From Flavobacterium zhairuonense (GTDB taxonomy: Bacteria > Bacteroidota > Bacteroidia > Flavobacteriales > Flavobacteriaceae), in NCBI RefSeq assembly GCF_004352915.1, contig NZ_SJSY01000073.1:1-64000 (forward strand): 64,000 bases of DNA, written 5' to 3'. Below the pieces are notes generated by a model. It ran no database searches. It worked only from the letters and a program-made list of their open reading frames with translations, and was not told the DNA's origin. Positions 8,424 through 16,512 of the stretch are shown in pieces. Each line of letters starts with the position of its first letter. The first letter of the stretch is position 1. The translations under genes were made by a program, and so were the position numbers.

Positions 8424-9464
8424 TTGAGCTTAAAAAAAATAATCACCATAACTGCCGTTGCAATAATCTCAGTATTATTAATTTACGGATTCATATTAAT
8501 CAGCAGAATTTTTAGTTCTAATACTAAATTTGAAGAAAAAGAACTTTATGTTTATGTCCCAAGTGGAGCAAACTACACCGACGTTAAAAAAATACTAGAA
8601 CCTTATATCAAGAATTTCGATAATTTTGAATTAGTTGCTAGCAAAAGAAGCTATCCAGAAAATGTGAAATCAGGTCGTTTCTTGCTAAAAAATGGTATGA
8701 ATAATATTGATTTGGTTCGTGCGATGCGTTCGAATGTTCCAGTTAAATTAGCTTTTAATAATCAAGAGCGCTTAGAAAATTTTGCTGGAAGAGTGGGTTC
8801 AGAAATCGAAGCAGACAGTTTATCTTTATTAAAAGCGATTAAAGATTCTACTTTCATGGCGCAGAATGGTTTCAATGAAGACAATGTATTTGCCATGTTT
8901 ATTCCGAATACTTATGAAATTTATTGGAATACTTCAGCGGAAAAATTCCGTGATAAAATGATCAAGGAATACCATAAATTTTGGACTGCGGAAAGAATCG
9001 CGAAAGCTAAAAAACAAGGCCTTACTCCAGTTCAAGCTACTATTTTGGCATCAATTGTACATAAAGAGTCTGTGAAGAAAGATGAGAGACCACGTATTGC
9101 AGGAGTTTATTTAAACCGTTTGCGTTTAGATATGCCACTTCAGGCAGACCCAACTGTAATTTATGCTTTGAAATTAAGAGATAATAATTTTGACCAAGTA
9201 ATCAAGAGAGTTTTTTATAACGATTTGGTTATGAGGTCTCCATATAATACTTATGTAAATACAGGACTTCCTCCGGGGCCAATTGCAATGCCTGATATTA
9301 CAGCTCTTGACGCAGTTTTAAATCCTGAGAAAAACGATTATATTTATTTCTGTGCAAGCGTTGATCGTTTTGGTTATCACGAATTTGCTTCTACTTTAGC
9401 AGAACATAATATAAATGCTAAAAAGTACTCTGACTGGATCGCAAGTCAAGGTGTAACAAGATAA
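8424..9464 (+). CDS. mltG: Endolytic murein transglycosylase MltG
   Basis: Membrane-anchored lytic transglycosylase that cuts nascent glycan strands and acts as a terminase. One N-terminal membrane segment (about residues 5-27) is followed by a LysM-like region and the YceG catalytic domain. The catalytic Glu lies in ASIVHKESVKKDERPRIAGV, and PLQADPTVIYAL and NTGLPPGPIAMP are diagnostic. The start is TTG. An in-frame stop lies just upstream (8418-8420) and the next ATG would delete the membrane anchor, so TTG is well supported. A strong terminator follows. Confidence 0.94.
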   Translation: MSLKKIITITAVAIISVLLIYGFILISRIFSSNTKFEEKELYVYVPSGANYTDVKKILEPYIKNFDNFELVASKRSYPENVKSGRFLLKNGMNNIDLVRAMRSNVPVKLAFNNQERLENFAGRVGSEIEADSLSLLKAIKDSTFMAQNGFNEDNVFAMFIPNTYEIYWNTSAEKFRDKMIKEYHKFWTAERIAKAKKQGLTPVQATILASIVHKESVKKDERPRIAGVYLNRLRLDMPLQADPTVIYALKLRDNNFDQVIKRVFYNDLVMRSPYNTYVNTGLPPGPIAMPDITALDAVLNPEKNDYIYFCASVDRFGYHEFASTLAEHNINAKKYSDWIASQGVTR

Positions 9465-9491
9465 AAAATCATTACACAAAAATCAATCAAG

Positions 9492-9519
9492 ACCGATGCA
9501 AAAATGCATCGGTTTTTTT
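9492..9519 (+). terminator. Terminator after mltG
   Basis: ACCGATGCA (9492-9500) pairs perfectly with TGCATCGGT (9505-9513) around an AAAA loop, followed by a seven-T run. It ends the dapF-GNAT-mltG unit. Confidence 0.92.
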
Positions 9520-9618
9520 ATGTTTATTTCTTAAAAGCGTAAAAAAAATGACCTTCAATAATGGTGTTTTTTCGTACAAATAAGCTTTTTTTTCAGAAGT
9601 TTTTTGATCTTTGAAAGT

Positions 9619-9626
9619 AGTTTTGC
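9619..9626 (+). promoter_or_regulatory. Possible promoter of a non-coding transcript
   Basis: TAGTTTTG matches the -7 consensus inside a 528-bp gap. It has no ORF downstream before a strong terminator at 9893-9927. A -33 TTG at the usual spacing was not seen. Confidence 0.35.
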
Positions 9627-9632
9627 ATTTAA

Positions 9633-9927
9633 AAAAAGCTTAAAAAACTCTTGTTTGTAGCTTTTATCTTGTAAATTTTATGTTGGTTTTAGAAAGCAAA
9701 ATTAAATTTAAGCTACTAAATTGTAAAATATCATAAGTTTTATCTTATGAAATTAACGAATTTGATAAAAAATTGATAAAAATGAGGTTTTTTGGATTTT
9801 TATTTTGACTGTATTTTCGAGTTTTTTAGTTTTTGCAAAACCTTCCGAAAACTGCATTATCAAAGGGGTTTCGAAAGATTTTAAAATTTGCTAAAACTCG
9901 TAAAGTGTTGATTTACTGAGTTTTTTT
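9633..9927 (+). ncRNA. Candidate small RNA with its own terminator
   Basis: About 295 nt lie between a -7-like box and an intrinsic terminator. The longest ORFs inside are under 20 codons. The 3' part contains local complementarity (AAACC at 9839-9843 against GGTTT at 9867-9871). It matches none of the conserved RNAs I can recognise: tmRNA, RNase P, SRP and 6S were considered. An untranslated leader or decayed sequence is the alternative. Expression is not known. Confidence 0.3.
9893..9927 (+). terminator. Intrinsic terminator in the mltG-lysozyme gap
   Basis: AAAACTCGTAAA (9893-9904) pairs with TTTAC plus GAGTTTT (9912-9924) with one bulged T, followed by further Ts. It lies just before the next gene's promoter, so it must end a transcript that starts inside the gap or reads through from mltG. 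Confidence 0.75.
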
Positions 9928-9935
9928 GTATTGCT

Positions 9936-9943
9936 TATCTTTG
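9936..9943 (+). promoter_or_regulatory. -7 box for the lysozyme-like gene
   Basis: TATCTTTG is a full match to TANNTTTG, 50 nt upstream of the ATG at 9993. Confidence 0.55.
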
Positions 9944-9992
9944 CATCGTAGAAATTTCAAAAAGGTGACAGCGTTTTGAAGAAAAACATTTT

Positions 9993-10634
9993 ATGATAAA
10001 GAAGTGGTATTTTTATGCGAGTTTAGTCGTTATTATTACATTTTTAAGTTTGGGTTTTAAACCCTTCAAAGTAAAAACCGAGCCTTGGTTTTTAACGGAA
10101 AAAACAGATGGAACTGAATACATGTTTCCATCACAAGAAAAGGATGATTATCCTAATACCAATGTCCCATACACAGGAAATCATTTAATAGGTTTTAAAG
10201 AAGCAGTTGCTTTCAAAGAATCTCAAGGAAAATACCGATTGGTAAATTCACTTGGTTATATGGGAAAATACCAATTTGGTTCTGAAGCCCTAAGAGCTAT
10301 CGGTATAAAAAACAACAAAGCCTTTTTAAAGGATCCTGCACTACAAGAAAAAGCTTTCATTGCATTATTATCCAAAAACAAATGGATTTTGCGTTACGAA
10401 ATTGCAAAGTACGAAGGAAAAGTAATTAATGGTATTGAAATTACCGAATCCGGAATTTTAGCAGCCGCGCATCTTGGGGGTGCTGGTTCAGTAAAAAACT
10501 TTTTTAAGAATAAAGGGAATAGGCATTTTAGAGATGCTTATGGAACTTCGTTAAAAAGTTATATGAAGGATTTCGGCGGTTATGATCTCTCTTATATTGT
10601 GGCAGACAGTAATGCAACAATACATAAGATCTAA
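9993..10634 (+). CDS. Lysozyme-like (transglycosylase-fold) exported protein
   Basis: A 213-residue protein with an N-terminal membrane or signal segment (residues 4-22). The core resembles a lysozyme/transglycosylase fold. AVAFKESQGKYRLVNSLGYM offers a candidate catalytic Glu (FKESQG), followed by GKYQFGSEAL and a Gly/Ala-rich helix AAAHLGGAGSVKNFF. Despite what relatives are sometimes called, I see no LysM repeat. It probably acts on peptidoglycan in the periplasm, in line with the neighbouring mltG. Activity is inferred from fold-level similarity only. Confidence 0.6.
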   Translation: MIKKWYFYASLVVIITFLSLGFKPFKVKTEPWFLTEKTDGTEYMFPSQEKDDYPNTNVPYTGNHLIGFKEAVAFKESQGKYRLVNSLGYMGKYQFGSEALRAIGIKNNKAFLKDPALQEKAFIALLSKNKWILRYEIAKYEGKVINGIEITESGILAAAHLGGAGSVKNFFKNKGNRHFRDAYGTSLKSYMKDFGGYDLSYIVADSNATIHKI

Positions 10635-10647
10635 TAAAAGCATATAA

Positions 10648-10675
10648 AAAATCCCGAATTCAATTTCGGGATTTT
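10648..10675. terminator. Bidirectional terminator
   Basis: AAAATCCCGAA (10648-10658) pairs with TTCGGGATTTT (10665-10675), with A and T runs on the flanks. It serves the lysozyme-like gene and the convergent mutB. Confidence 0.88.
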
Positions 10676-10685
10676 TTTATGATTT

Positions 10686-12827
10686 TTAGTCAATTAAGAT
10701 TTCTAAGATCTGAATTGCCGCTTCGCTAATTTTGGTTCCTGGACCAAAAATGGCAACAGCACCAGCATCAAACAAATACTGATAGTCCTGCACCGGAATC
10801 ACGCCGCCTACAATTACCATTATATCTTCGCGTCCATGTTTTTTCAATTCTTCAATTACTTGTGGCACTAAAGTTTTATGTCCGGCTGCCAATGATGAAA
10901 CTCCTAAAATATGTACATCATTTTCAACGGCTTGTTTCGCAGCTTCGGCAGGAGTTTGAAAAAGTGGACCTATATCAACATCAAAACCAACATCGGCATA
11001 GCCTGTTGCAACTACTTTTGCGCCTCGGTCATGTCCGTCTTGCCCCATTTTGGCAATCATTATTCTTGGGCGTCTTCCTTCTTGTTTGGCAAAAGCATCA
11101 GCTAATTGCTTTGCTTTTTCAAAATTCTCATCATTTTTTATTGCTGCACTATACACACCGCTAAAGGATTTAATTTGTGCTTTGAATCGGCCAAAAATAC
11201 TTTCTAGAGCATCGCTAATTTCACCTAAAGTTGCTCTTTCACGAGCTGCTTCAACAGCAATTTCCAGTAAGTTTCCTTGTCCAGTTTTTGCACAATGAAT
11301 TAATTTTTCCAGTGATTGATTTACTTTTTCAGTATTTCGTTTTGCTTTTATTTCAGTAAGACGCTCAATTTGCTGTTTACGTACCATTTGATTGTCAACA
11401 TCCAAAATATGAAGCGGATCTTCTTTTTCTAATCTAAACTTGTTAACACCAACAATAATGTCTTGTCCGCTGTCTATTCGGGCTTGTTTTCTTGCTGCAG
11501 CTTCTTCAATTCGAAGTTTTGGAATTCCAGCTTCTATGGCTTTTGTCATTCCGCCTAATTCTTCAACTTCTTGAATAAGTTTCCAAGTGTTTTCCAAAAT
11601 TTCATTCGTCAAACTTTCAACATAATAACTTCCTGCCCATGGATCGACGGTTTTGGTAATTTTAGTTTCTTCTTGTAGAAAGATTTGTGTATTACGAGCA
11701 ATTCTAGCAGAAAAATCTGTTGGTAAGGCAATTGCTTCATCTAATGCATTTGTATGCAAAGATTGCGTTCCTCCAAAAGCAGCAGCAGTGGCTTCAATAC
11801 AAGTTCTGGCAACATTATTAAACGGATCTTGTTCAGTCAGACTCCATCCGCTGGTTTGGCAATGAGTTCTAAGCGCCAATGATTTATCGCTTTTTGGATT
11901 GAATTGCTGTAATAATTTTGCCCAAATCATTCGGCCAGCTCTCATTTTGGCAATTTCCATAAAGTGATTCATTCCAATAGCCCAAAAGAAAGAAAGGCGA
12001 GGTGCAAAATCATCAATTGTCATTCCGGTTGATAATCCAGTTCTAATATATTCTAAACCGTCTGCAAGAGTATATGCTAATTCAATATCAGCAGTTGCGC
12101 CAGCTTCCTGCATATGATAACCTGAAATCGAAATCGAATTGAATTTTGGCATTTTTTTGCTCGTAAACTCAAAAATATCAGCAATAATTTTCATCGAAGG
12201 CGCTGGCGGATAAATGTAAGTATTACGAACCATAAATTCCTTCAAAATATCATTCTGAATCGTTCCTGATAATTTATTTAGAGAAACTCCTTGTTCTTCG
12301 GCTGCAACAATATAAAATGCCATGATAGGCAAAACGGCTCCGTTCATGGTCATCGAAACCGACATTTCATCTAACGGAATCTGATCGAATAATACTTTCA
12401 TATCTTCAACAGAATCAATTGCAACACCAGCTTTTCCGACATCGCCAACTACACGTTCGTGATCAGAATCGTAACCGCGGTGTGTTGGTAAATCAAAAGC
12501 GATTGAAAGTCCTTTTTGACCTGCGGCAAGATTTCTTCGGTAAAAAGCATTACTTTCTTCTGCCGTTGAAAATCCTGCATATTGGCGAATGGTCCAAGGA
12601 CGACGAACGTACATTGTAGCATATGGTCCGCGTAAATTTGGCGGAAAGCCAGCTCCGAAATCTAGAAACTCTAAATCTTCTATATCTTTTTCAGAATAGT
12701 TTTTTTTGAGTTCGATTCCTTCGGCAGTTATAAAATTATCAGTTAAGTTTTCTAGCTTTTGACTTTCGACTTTTGACTTTTGACTTTGAAGATTAATATG
12801 TTTAAGGTCTTTTCTTATCATAGACAC
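10686..12827 (-). CDS. mutB: Methylmalonyl-CoA mutase, large (catalytic) subunit
   Basis: Adenosylcobalamin-dependent interconversion of methylmalonyl-CoA and succinyl-CoA. The substrate barrel begins with [20 protein letters not shown] and contains [10 protein letters not shown]. The C-terminal cobalamin domain has the DxHxxG motif ([12 protein letters not shown]) with the cobalt-ligating His, then PLFQTP and GPGTKI. At 713 residues it matches the family. Residues 14-24 are encoded by a tandem GACTTTT repeat (12756-12788) inserted in the poorly conserved N-terminal tail. A start at Met3 (12821) is equally possible. It is 33 bp downstream of mutA. Confidence 0.96.
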   Translation of the reverse strand: MSMIRKDLKHINLQSQKSKVESQKLENLTDNFITAEGIELKKNYSEKDIEDLEFLDFGAGFPPNLRGPYATMYVRRPWTIRQYAGFSTAEESNAFYRRNLAAGQKGLSIAFDLPTHRGYDSDHERVVGDVGKAGVAIDSVEDMKVLFDQIPLDEMSVSMTMNGAVLPIMAFYIVAAEEQGVSLNKLSGTIQNDILKEFMVRNTYIYPPAPSMKIIADIFEFTSKKMPKFNSISISGYHMQEAGATADIELAYTLADGLEYIRTGLSTGMTIDDFAPRLSFFWAIGMNHFMEIAKMRAGRMIWAKLLQQFNPKSDKSLALRTHCQTSGWSLTEQDPFNNVARTCIEATAAAFGGTQSLHTNALDEAIALPTDFSARIARNTQIFLQEETKITKTVDPWAGSYYVESLTNEILENTWKLIQEVEELGGMTKAIEAGIPKLRIEEAAARKQARIDSGQDIIVGVNKFRLEKEDPLHILDVDNQMVRKQQIERLTEIKAKRNTEKVNQSLEKLIHCAKTGQGNLLEIAVEAARERATLGEISDALESIFGRFKAQIKSFSGVYSAAIKNDENFEKAKQLADAFAKQEGRRPRIMIAKMGQDGHDRGAKVVATGYADVGFDVDIGPLFQTPAEAAKQAVENDVHILGVSSLAAGHKTLVPQVIEELKKHGREDIMVIVGGVIPVQDYQYLFDAGAVAIFGPGTKISEAAIQILEILID
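12756..12788. repeat. Tandem GACTTTT repeat inside the mutB coding region
   Basis: Four units of a GACTTTT-like heptamer. On the coding strand they read as AAAAGTC-type words and specify the Ser/Lys/Gln-rich residues 14-24 of MutB. Related AAAGT words occur in the non-coding gap at 27651-27684. Confidence 0.75.
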
Positions 12828-12860
12828 TTTTTTCTTTTTAAATGTAATTACAATTGAAAA

Positions 12861-14225
12861 TTATTCTAATTCCAATCTTTCTTGTTCTAGCTTTTCAGCT
12901 AATCTTTTTTCAATTATTGGTGTAATTAATGTTTTTCTCGGCTTGATTTTTACAAAAGGAAACAATTCTAAATCATGTTTCATCTTGTCTTCTTTGTTAG
13001 GATATTTATTTGTTCCAATCAAAACTTCTTTTTTTGAATCAAATAATTCTTGCTCTTTTGTTGCACTTTCCTGAATTTTCTTTTTGATCGTTCCGTCGTT
13101 CAAAAGTTTTAAGAAACCACCGTTTGCTTCGATATCTTTAAAAAGTGCCAAACTTTTTTCAGCCAATTGCATCGTTAAACTTTCAATGTAATAACTTCCA
13201 TCTGTGGGATTGTCAACCTTGTCAAAATAACTTTCGTGTTTTAAAACTAAAAGCTGATTGCGTGCAATTCGATCACCAAATTCGTTGTCTTTATGATATA
13301 TAGCATCATAAGGCAAATTTGCTACGGCATCCGCGCCACCTAAAATTGCCGACATACATTCGGTCGTTGTGCGAAGCATATTGACATTGTAATCGTAAAT
13401 AGTTTTGTTGCGTTTGGTTGGTGTAACCAGAAAATGACAATCTAAATCAGGATTGTATTCTGATGCAATTAATTTGAAAAGCATTCGCAAAGCACGAAGT
13501 TTTGCAATTTCAAAAAAATAATTTGTGCCAACAGATAATTGAAAAACGATTGGTTTTGCTAAATCTGGAAAACGGTTTAGATATTCATTTGCGTGAGCAA
13601 GACTATAGGCAATTTGTTGTGTAATATTTGCTCCCGCATTTTGGTATAAACTAGAATCAATACTTAAAAGTGAAACAGTTGCTGTTTCTTTTGAAATTTT
13701 TTCTAGTGTTTCAAAATTATTTTTATCCGAAGTTGAAAACCAATTTCCTTCACGCGCTAATTGGCCAATCGGATCTAAATTACAGAAAAAAACTGCTTTT
13801 TTTTCGGTAGCAATTTTGTCTAATTTTTTAACGAAATCGATTGAGAGAAACGTTAAATTGAAGTAAATGATTTTGCTCTCTAAAGGAAGATTTTCCAATA
13901 AAGAAACAATATCGATATTTTCGTTTTGAATCGTAAAACGTAGACTTTCGGCACCTCTTTCTAGGGTGTTATTTGCTCGTTTGATTGATTTTTCAATGTC
14001 ATGAACAAAAATATTTTGGCAGATTTTAAAATCAGAAGCATGAGTTTCAACAGTCGCCGATTTTGTAAATTCATCTATATGATAAAAAGGTTTCACCTGA
14101 ATATCTTCGGGAGAATTCCAAATTACAGTTTGATTATAATCGGCGCCTTCTAATTCAAACTGAATTTTTTGTTTCCATTGTTTGGATGAAATCGGATTAA
14201 AATCTTCGAATAGGTTAGTGGCCAT
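12861..14225 (-). CDS. mutA: Methylmalonyl-CoA mutase, small subunit
   Basis: Non-catalytic partner of MutB, with the same barrel fold but lacking the cobalamin His motif. Diagnostic stretches are ATNLFEDFNPISSKQWKQKI, FQLSVGTNYFFEIAKLRALR and NQLLVLKHESYFDKVDNPTD. I start it at ATG 14225, giving 454 residues. The longer in-frame start at 14273 lies inside the divIC coding region and adds 16 basic residues unlike the family. The gene is 16 bp after divIC and 33 bp before mutB. Confidence 0.92.
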   Translation of the reverse strand: MATNLFEDFNPISSKQWKQKIQFELEGADYNQTVIWNSPEDIQVKPFYHIDEFTKSATVETHASDFKICQNIFVHDIEKSIKRANNTLERGAESLRFTIQNENIDIVSLLENLPLESKIIYFNLTFLSIDFVKKLDKIATEKKAVFFCNLDPIGQLAREGNWFSTSDKNNFETLEKISKETATVSLLSIDSSLYQNAGANITQQIAYSLAHANEYLNRFPDLAKPIVFQLSVGTNYFFEIAKLRALRMLFKLIASEYNPDLDCHFLVTPTKRNKTIYDYNVNMLRTTTECMSAILGGADAVANLPYDAIYHKDNEFGDRIARNQLLVLKHESYFDKVDNPTDGSYYIESLTMQLAEKSLALFKDIEANGGFLKLLNDGTIKKKIQESATKEQELFDSKKEVLIGTNKYPNKEDKMKHDLELFPFVKIKPRKTLITPIIEKRLAEKLEQERLELE

Positions 14226-14241
14226 TAGGTATTTTTTCTGA

Positions 14242-14574
14242 TTATTCTTTCTCTTGAATAGTGTCTCCTTCAAAGTGAATGATGTAAATATCTTCGCTGT
14301 CTTTTTTCATAAAGTATTTTTCGCGAGCATATTTTTCTATTTGTTCAGGATTTTTAAGCTGTTTGATCTGTTCTTGATCTTTTTTTATTTCGTCCTGATA
14401 GTATTTTTTATTATCCTGAAGCTCATTGATTTGCTCGTCAAGAAATCGATGGTCAAAATAAGAGTAATTATCTAAAAATAGCATCCAAACTATGAAAAAC
14501 AACAAAACCCAAACATATTTGTTTCCAAGATATTTGAACCATTTTTTGTCCTTGTATGGATTCTTGAATTTCAT
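14242..14574 (-). CDS. DivIC/FtsB-like septum formation protein
   Basis: Small bitopic division protein of 110 residues. A short basic cytoplasmic N-terminus, one membrane span (about residues 20-36, VWVLLFFIVWMLFL) and a periplasmic coiled coil (about 45-80) end in the family motif KNPEQIEKYAREKYFM. Homologues bridge FtsL and FtsQ in the divisome. It lies between udk (107 bp) and mutA (16 bp), so it may share their transcript although the functions differ. Confidence 0.85.
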   Translation of the reverse strand: MKFKNPYKDKKWFKYLGNKYVWVLLFFIVWMLFLDNYSYFDHRFLDEQINELQDNKKYYQDEIKKDQEQIKQLKNPEQIEKYAREKYFMKKDSEDIYIIHFEGDTIQEKE

Positions 14575-14681
14575 ATAAGATATTTTCTTTTGAATTGTAT
14601 TGCTTTTTTAGAGCTGATTGAGAGCAATCCCGACTTTGGCCGGGATGCTTATAATTTTATGGTTTAAATTTACGATAAAAA

Positions 14682-15290
14682 TTATGAAATTCGCTGATTA
14701 ATTACTGCACGAACAACATCAATTGCTACCGTGTTGTATTTGTCATTTGGGATGATGATATCTGCAAAAGCTTTTGAAGGCTCTATAAATTGCTCATGCA
14801 TAGGTTTTAAAGTCGTTTGATAACGGTTTAAAACTTCGTCAATATCGCGTCCTCGCTCTGAAATATCTCTTTTTAAACGACGAATTAATCTTTCGTCAGA
14901 ATCTGCATGAACAAAGATTTTGATATCGAACATGTCACGAAGTTCAGGATTTGTTAAAATCAAAATTCCTTCAACAATCATTACTTTTCTCGGATGCGTT
15001 GAAACTGTATCGTCAGTTCTATTATGTTGAATAAAAGAATATACAGGTTGATCGATTGTTTCGCCAGCTTTTAAAGCTTTTAAATGTTTTACCAACAATT
15101 CGAAATCAATTGCACGTGGATGATCAAAATTGATTAATGCTCTTTCGTCAAATGATAAATTATCGGTTTGTTTGTAGTATGAATCCTGAGAAATTACGCC
15201 AACTTCTGTGTCTGGTAATTCGTTCATGATTTGGTGTACTACTGTTGTTTTTCCACTTCCTGTTCCTCCTGCAAGTCCAATAATGAGCAT
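14682..15290 (-). CDS. udk: Uridine kinase
   Basis: Phosphorylates uridine and cytidine in pyrimidine salvage. The P-loop GLAGGTGSGKTTV opens the protein, followed by ISQDSYYK, NFDHPRAID and ERLIRRLKRDISERGRDIDE, all typical of uridine kinases. Length 202 residues is normal. A minus-strand -7 box at 15317-15324 lies 27 nt upstream. In the gap after it a stem (ATCCCG/CGGGAT, 14627-14644) lacks a U run, so transcription may continue into divIC. Confidence 0.94.
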   Translation of the reverse strand: MLIIGLAGGTGSGKTTVVHQIMNELPDTEVGVISQDSYYKQTDNLSFDERALINFDHPRAIDFELLVKHLKALKAGETIDQPVYSFIQHNRTDDTVSTHPRKVMIVEGILILTNPELRDMFDIKIFVHADSDERLIRRLKRDISERGRDIDEVLNRYQTTLKPMHEQFIEPSKAFADIIIPNDKYNTVAIDVVRAVINQRIS

Positions 15291-15316
15291 AAAATTTTTG
15301 TTTGATATTTGTTTGA

Positions 15317-15324
15317 CAAAATTA
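15317..15324 (-). promoter_or_regulatory. -7 box for udk
   Basis: Reads TAATTTTG on the minus strand, matching TANNTTTG, 27 nt before the start codon. Confidence 0.4.
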
Positions 15325-15357
15325 ATAATTTAACTGAATTGTTAAACATGTAATGTA

Positions 15358-15451
15358 ATTTAACCATATAAGTAATGTAAGTAAATTTAAGTTGCAAAAT
15401 ATTTAAGCGGAACAATACTTAACTGAACTTATATCACTTATATGGTTAAAT
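15358..15451. repeat. 94-bp element with perfect 16-bp terminal inverted repeats
   Basis: ATTTAACCATATAAGT (15358-15373) is repeated exactly in inverted orientation at 15436-15451. The interior is made of related TAAGTAA/TTTAAG words. There is no ORF. It lies between the udk promoter and the terminator of the SDR gene and belongs to the set of word-based palindromes seen in other gaps here. Confidence 0.7.
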
Positions 15452-15475
15452 AACTACTAACTAATATGGTAAAAA

Positions 15476-15503
15476 AAATCCCGAAAGTAAACCTTCGGGA
15501 TTT
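15476..15503 (-). terminator. Terminator of the SDR gene
   Basis: AAATCCCGAA (15476-15485) pairs with TTCGGGATTT (15494-15503). The eight-A run at 15471-15478 gives the U tract on the minus strand. Confidence 0.85.
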
Positions 15504-15556
15504 GTGCAATCAGTATAGTTTTAATAAAATATTCTGAATTTAGTAAGCACTTGTAA

Positions 15557-16438
15557 TTATTTATTTTTTTTTGCTTTTATCATCATTTCAAGCTGATCCC
15601 AAAGTTCTTCGGGAATTGCTTCTAATAAATTGAATTGTCCAGCGCCTTTTAACCATTCGCCTCCGTCAATCGTAATAACGTCTCCGTTTACGTAAGCTGA
15701 AAAATCAGAAACTAAATAAGCGGCTAAATTTGCCAATTCTTGGTGATCTCCAACACGTTTCAAAGGCACTTTTTTTGCCATGTCAAACTTCTCTGAAAGA
15801 TCGCCTGGCAATAATCTGTCCCAAGCTCCTTTTGTTGGGAACGGTCCCGGAGCAATTGCGTTAGAACGAATTCCGTATTTTGCCCATTCTACAGCAAGAC
15901 TTCGTGTCATGGCCAAAACTCCAGCTTTTGCAGTTGCACTTGGTACCACATAAGCTGATCCTGTCCATGCATAAGTGGTCACGATATTTAGAATAGTTGC
16001 TGATGTTTGTTTGGTGTCAATCCAATGTTTCCCAAAAGCGAGTGTACAGTTTTTTGAGCCTTTTAATACGATATCTATAACAGTATCAAATGCATTTGCT
16101 GATAGTCTCTCTGTTGGAGAAATAAAATTTCCTGCTGCGTTGTTCAATAGAACATCCACTTTTCCGAAAACTTTTAAAGTTTCCTGAAGCATATTTTCTA
16201 CTTCTTCATAATGGCGTACGTCACACTGTAGCGGTAAACATTTCCCGCCAGTTTCGCTTTCTAATTCTGAAGCAGTTGTTTTTAATTTTTCTAAATCTCT
16301 AGAAGTAATCGCTACCTGAGCGCCTAATTCTAAGAAATATTTTGTCATTGCCTTTCCTAAACCGCTTCCGCCCCCAGTAACTACAATGACTTTGCCTTTT
16401 AAGGCATCATCGCGCAACATTTTATCTGTATAGCTCAT
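15557..16438 (-). CDS. 2,4-dienoyl-CoA reductase-like SDR oxidoreductase
   Basis: NADPH-dependent short-chain dehydrogenase of 293 residues. TGGGSGLGKAM is the cofactor loop and NNAAGNFISPTERLS the NAG-type motif. The usual YxxxK is absent: VVPSATAKAG carries the Lys with Ser where Tyr normally sits. This is exactly the pattern of eukaryotic mitochondrial 2,4-dienoyl-CoA reductase, whose catalytic Tyr lies 15 residues before the Lys. Here that Tyr is present in TTYAWTG. The likely role is reducing dienoyl-CoA intermediates in beta-oxidation of unsaturated fatty acids. It has its own terminator. Confidence 0.82.
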   Translation of the reverse strand: MSYTDKMLRDDALKGKVIVVTGGGSGLGKAMTKYFLELGAQVAITSRDLEKLKTTASELESETGGKCLPLQCDVRHYEEVENMLQETLKVFGKVDVLLNNAAGNFISPTERLSANAFDTVIDIVLKGSKNCTLAFGKHWIDTKQTSATILNIVTTYAWTGSAYVVPSATAKAGVLAMTRSLAVEWAKYGIRSNAIAPGPFPTKGAWDRLLPGDLSEKFDMAKKVPLKRVGDHQELANLAAYLVSDFSAYVNGDVITIDGGEWLKGAGQFNLLEAIPEELWDQLEMMIKAKKNK

Positions 16439-16512
16439 ACTTTTCTTTTTTTACAATATTAATTAAAAAAATAGGATGCACGCATAATATTGTTATAAAA
16501 TTTTGATAAACT

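Noticed and set aside
10862..11865. Several plus-strand ORFs of 64-100 codons
   Set aside because: They are antisense to the well-supported mutB coding region and show no family resemblance.
14620..14650. Terminator between udk and the DivIC-like gene
   Set aside because: A GCAATCCCG/CGGGATGC-type stem is present but no U run follows on the minus strand, so termination is doubtful.
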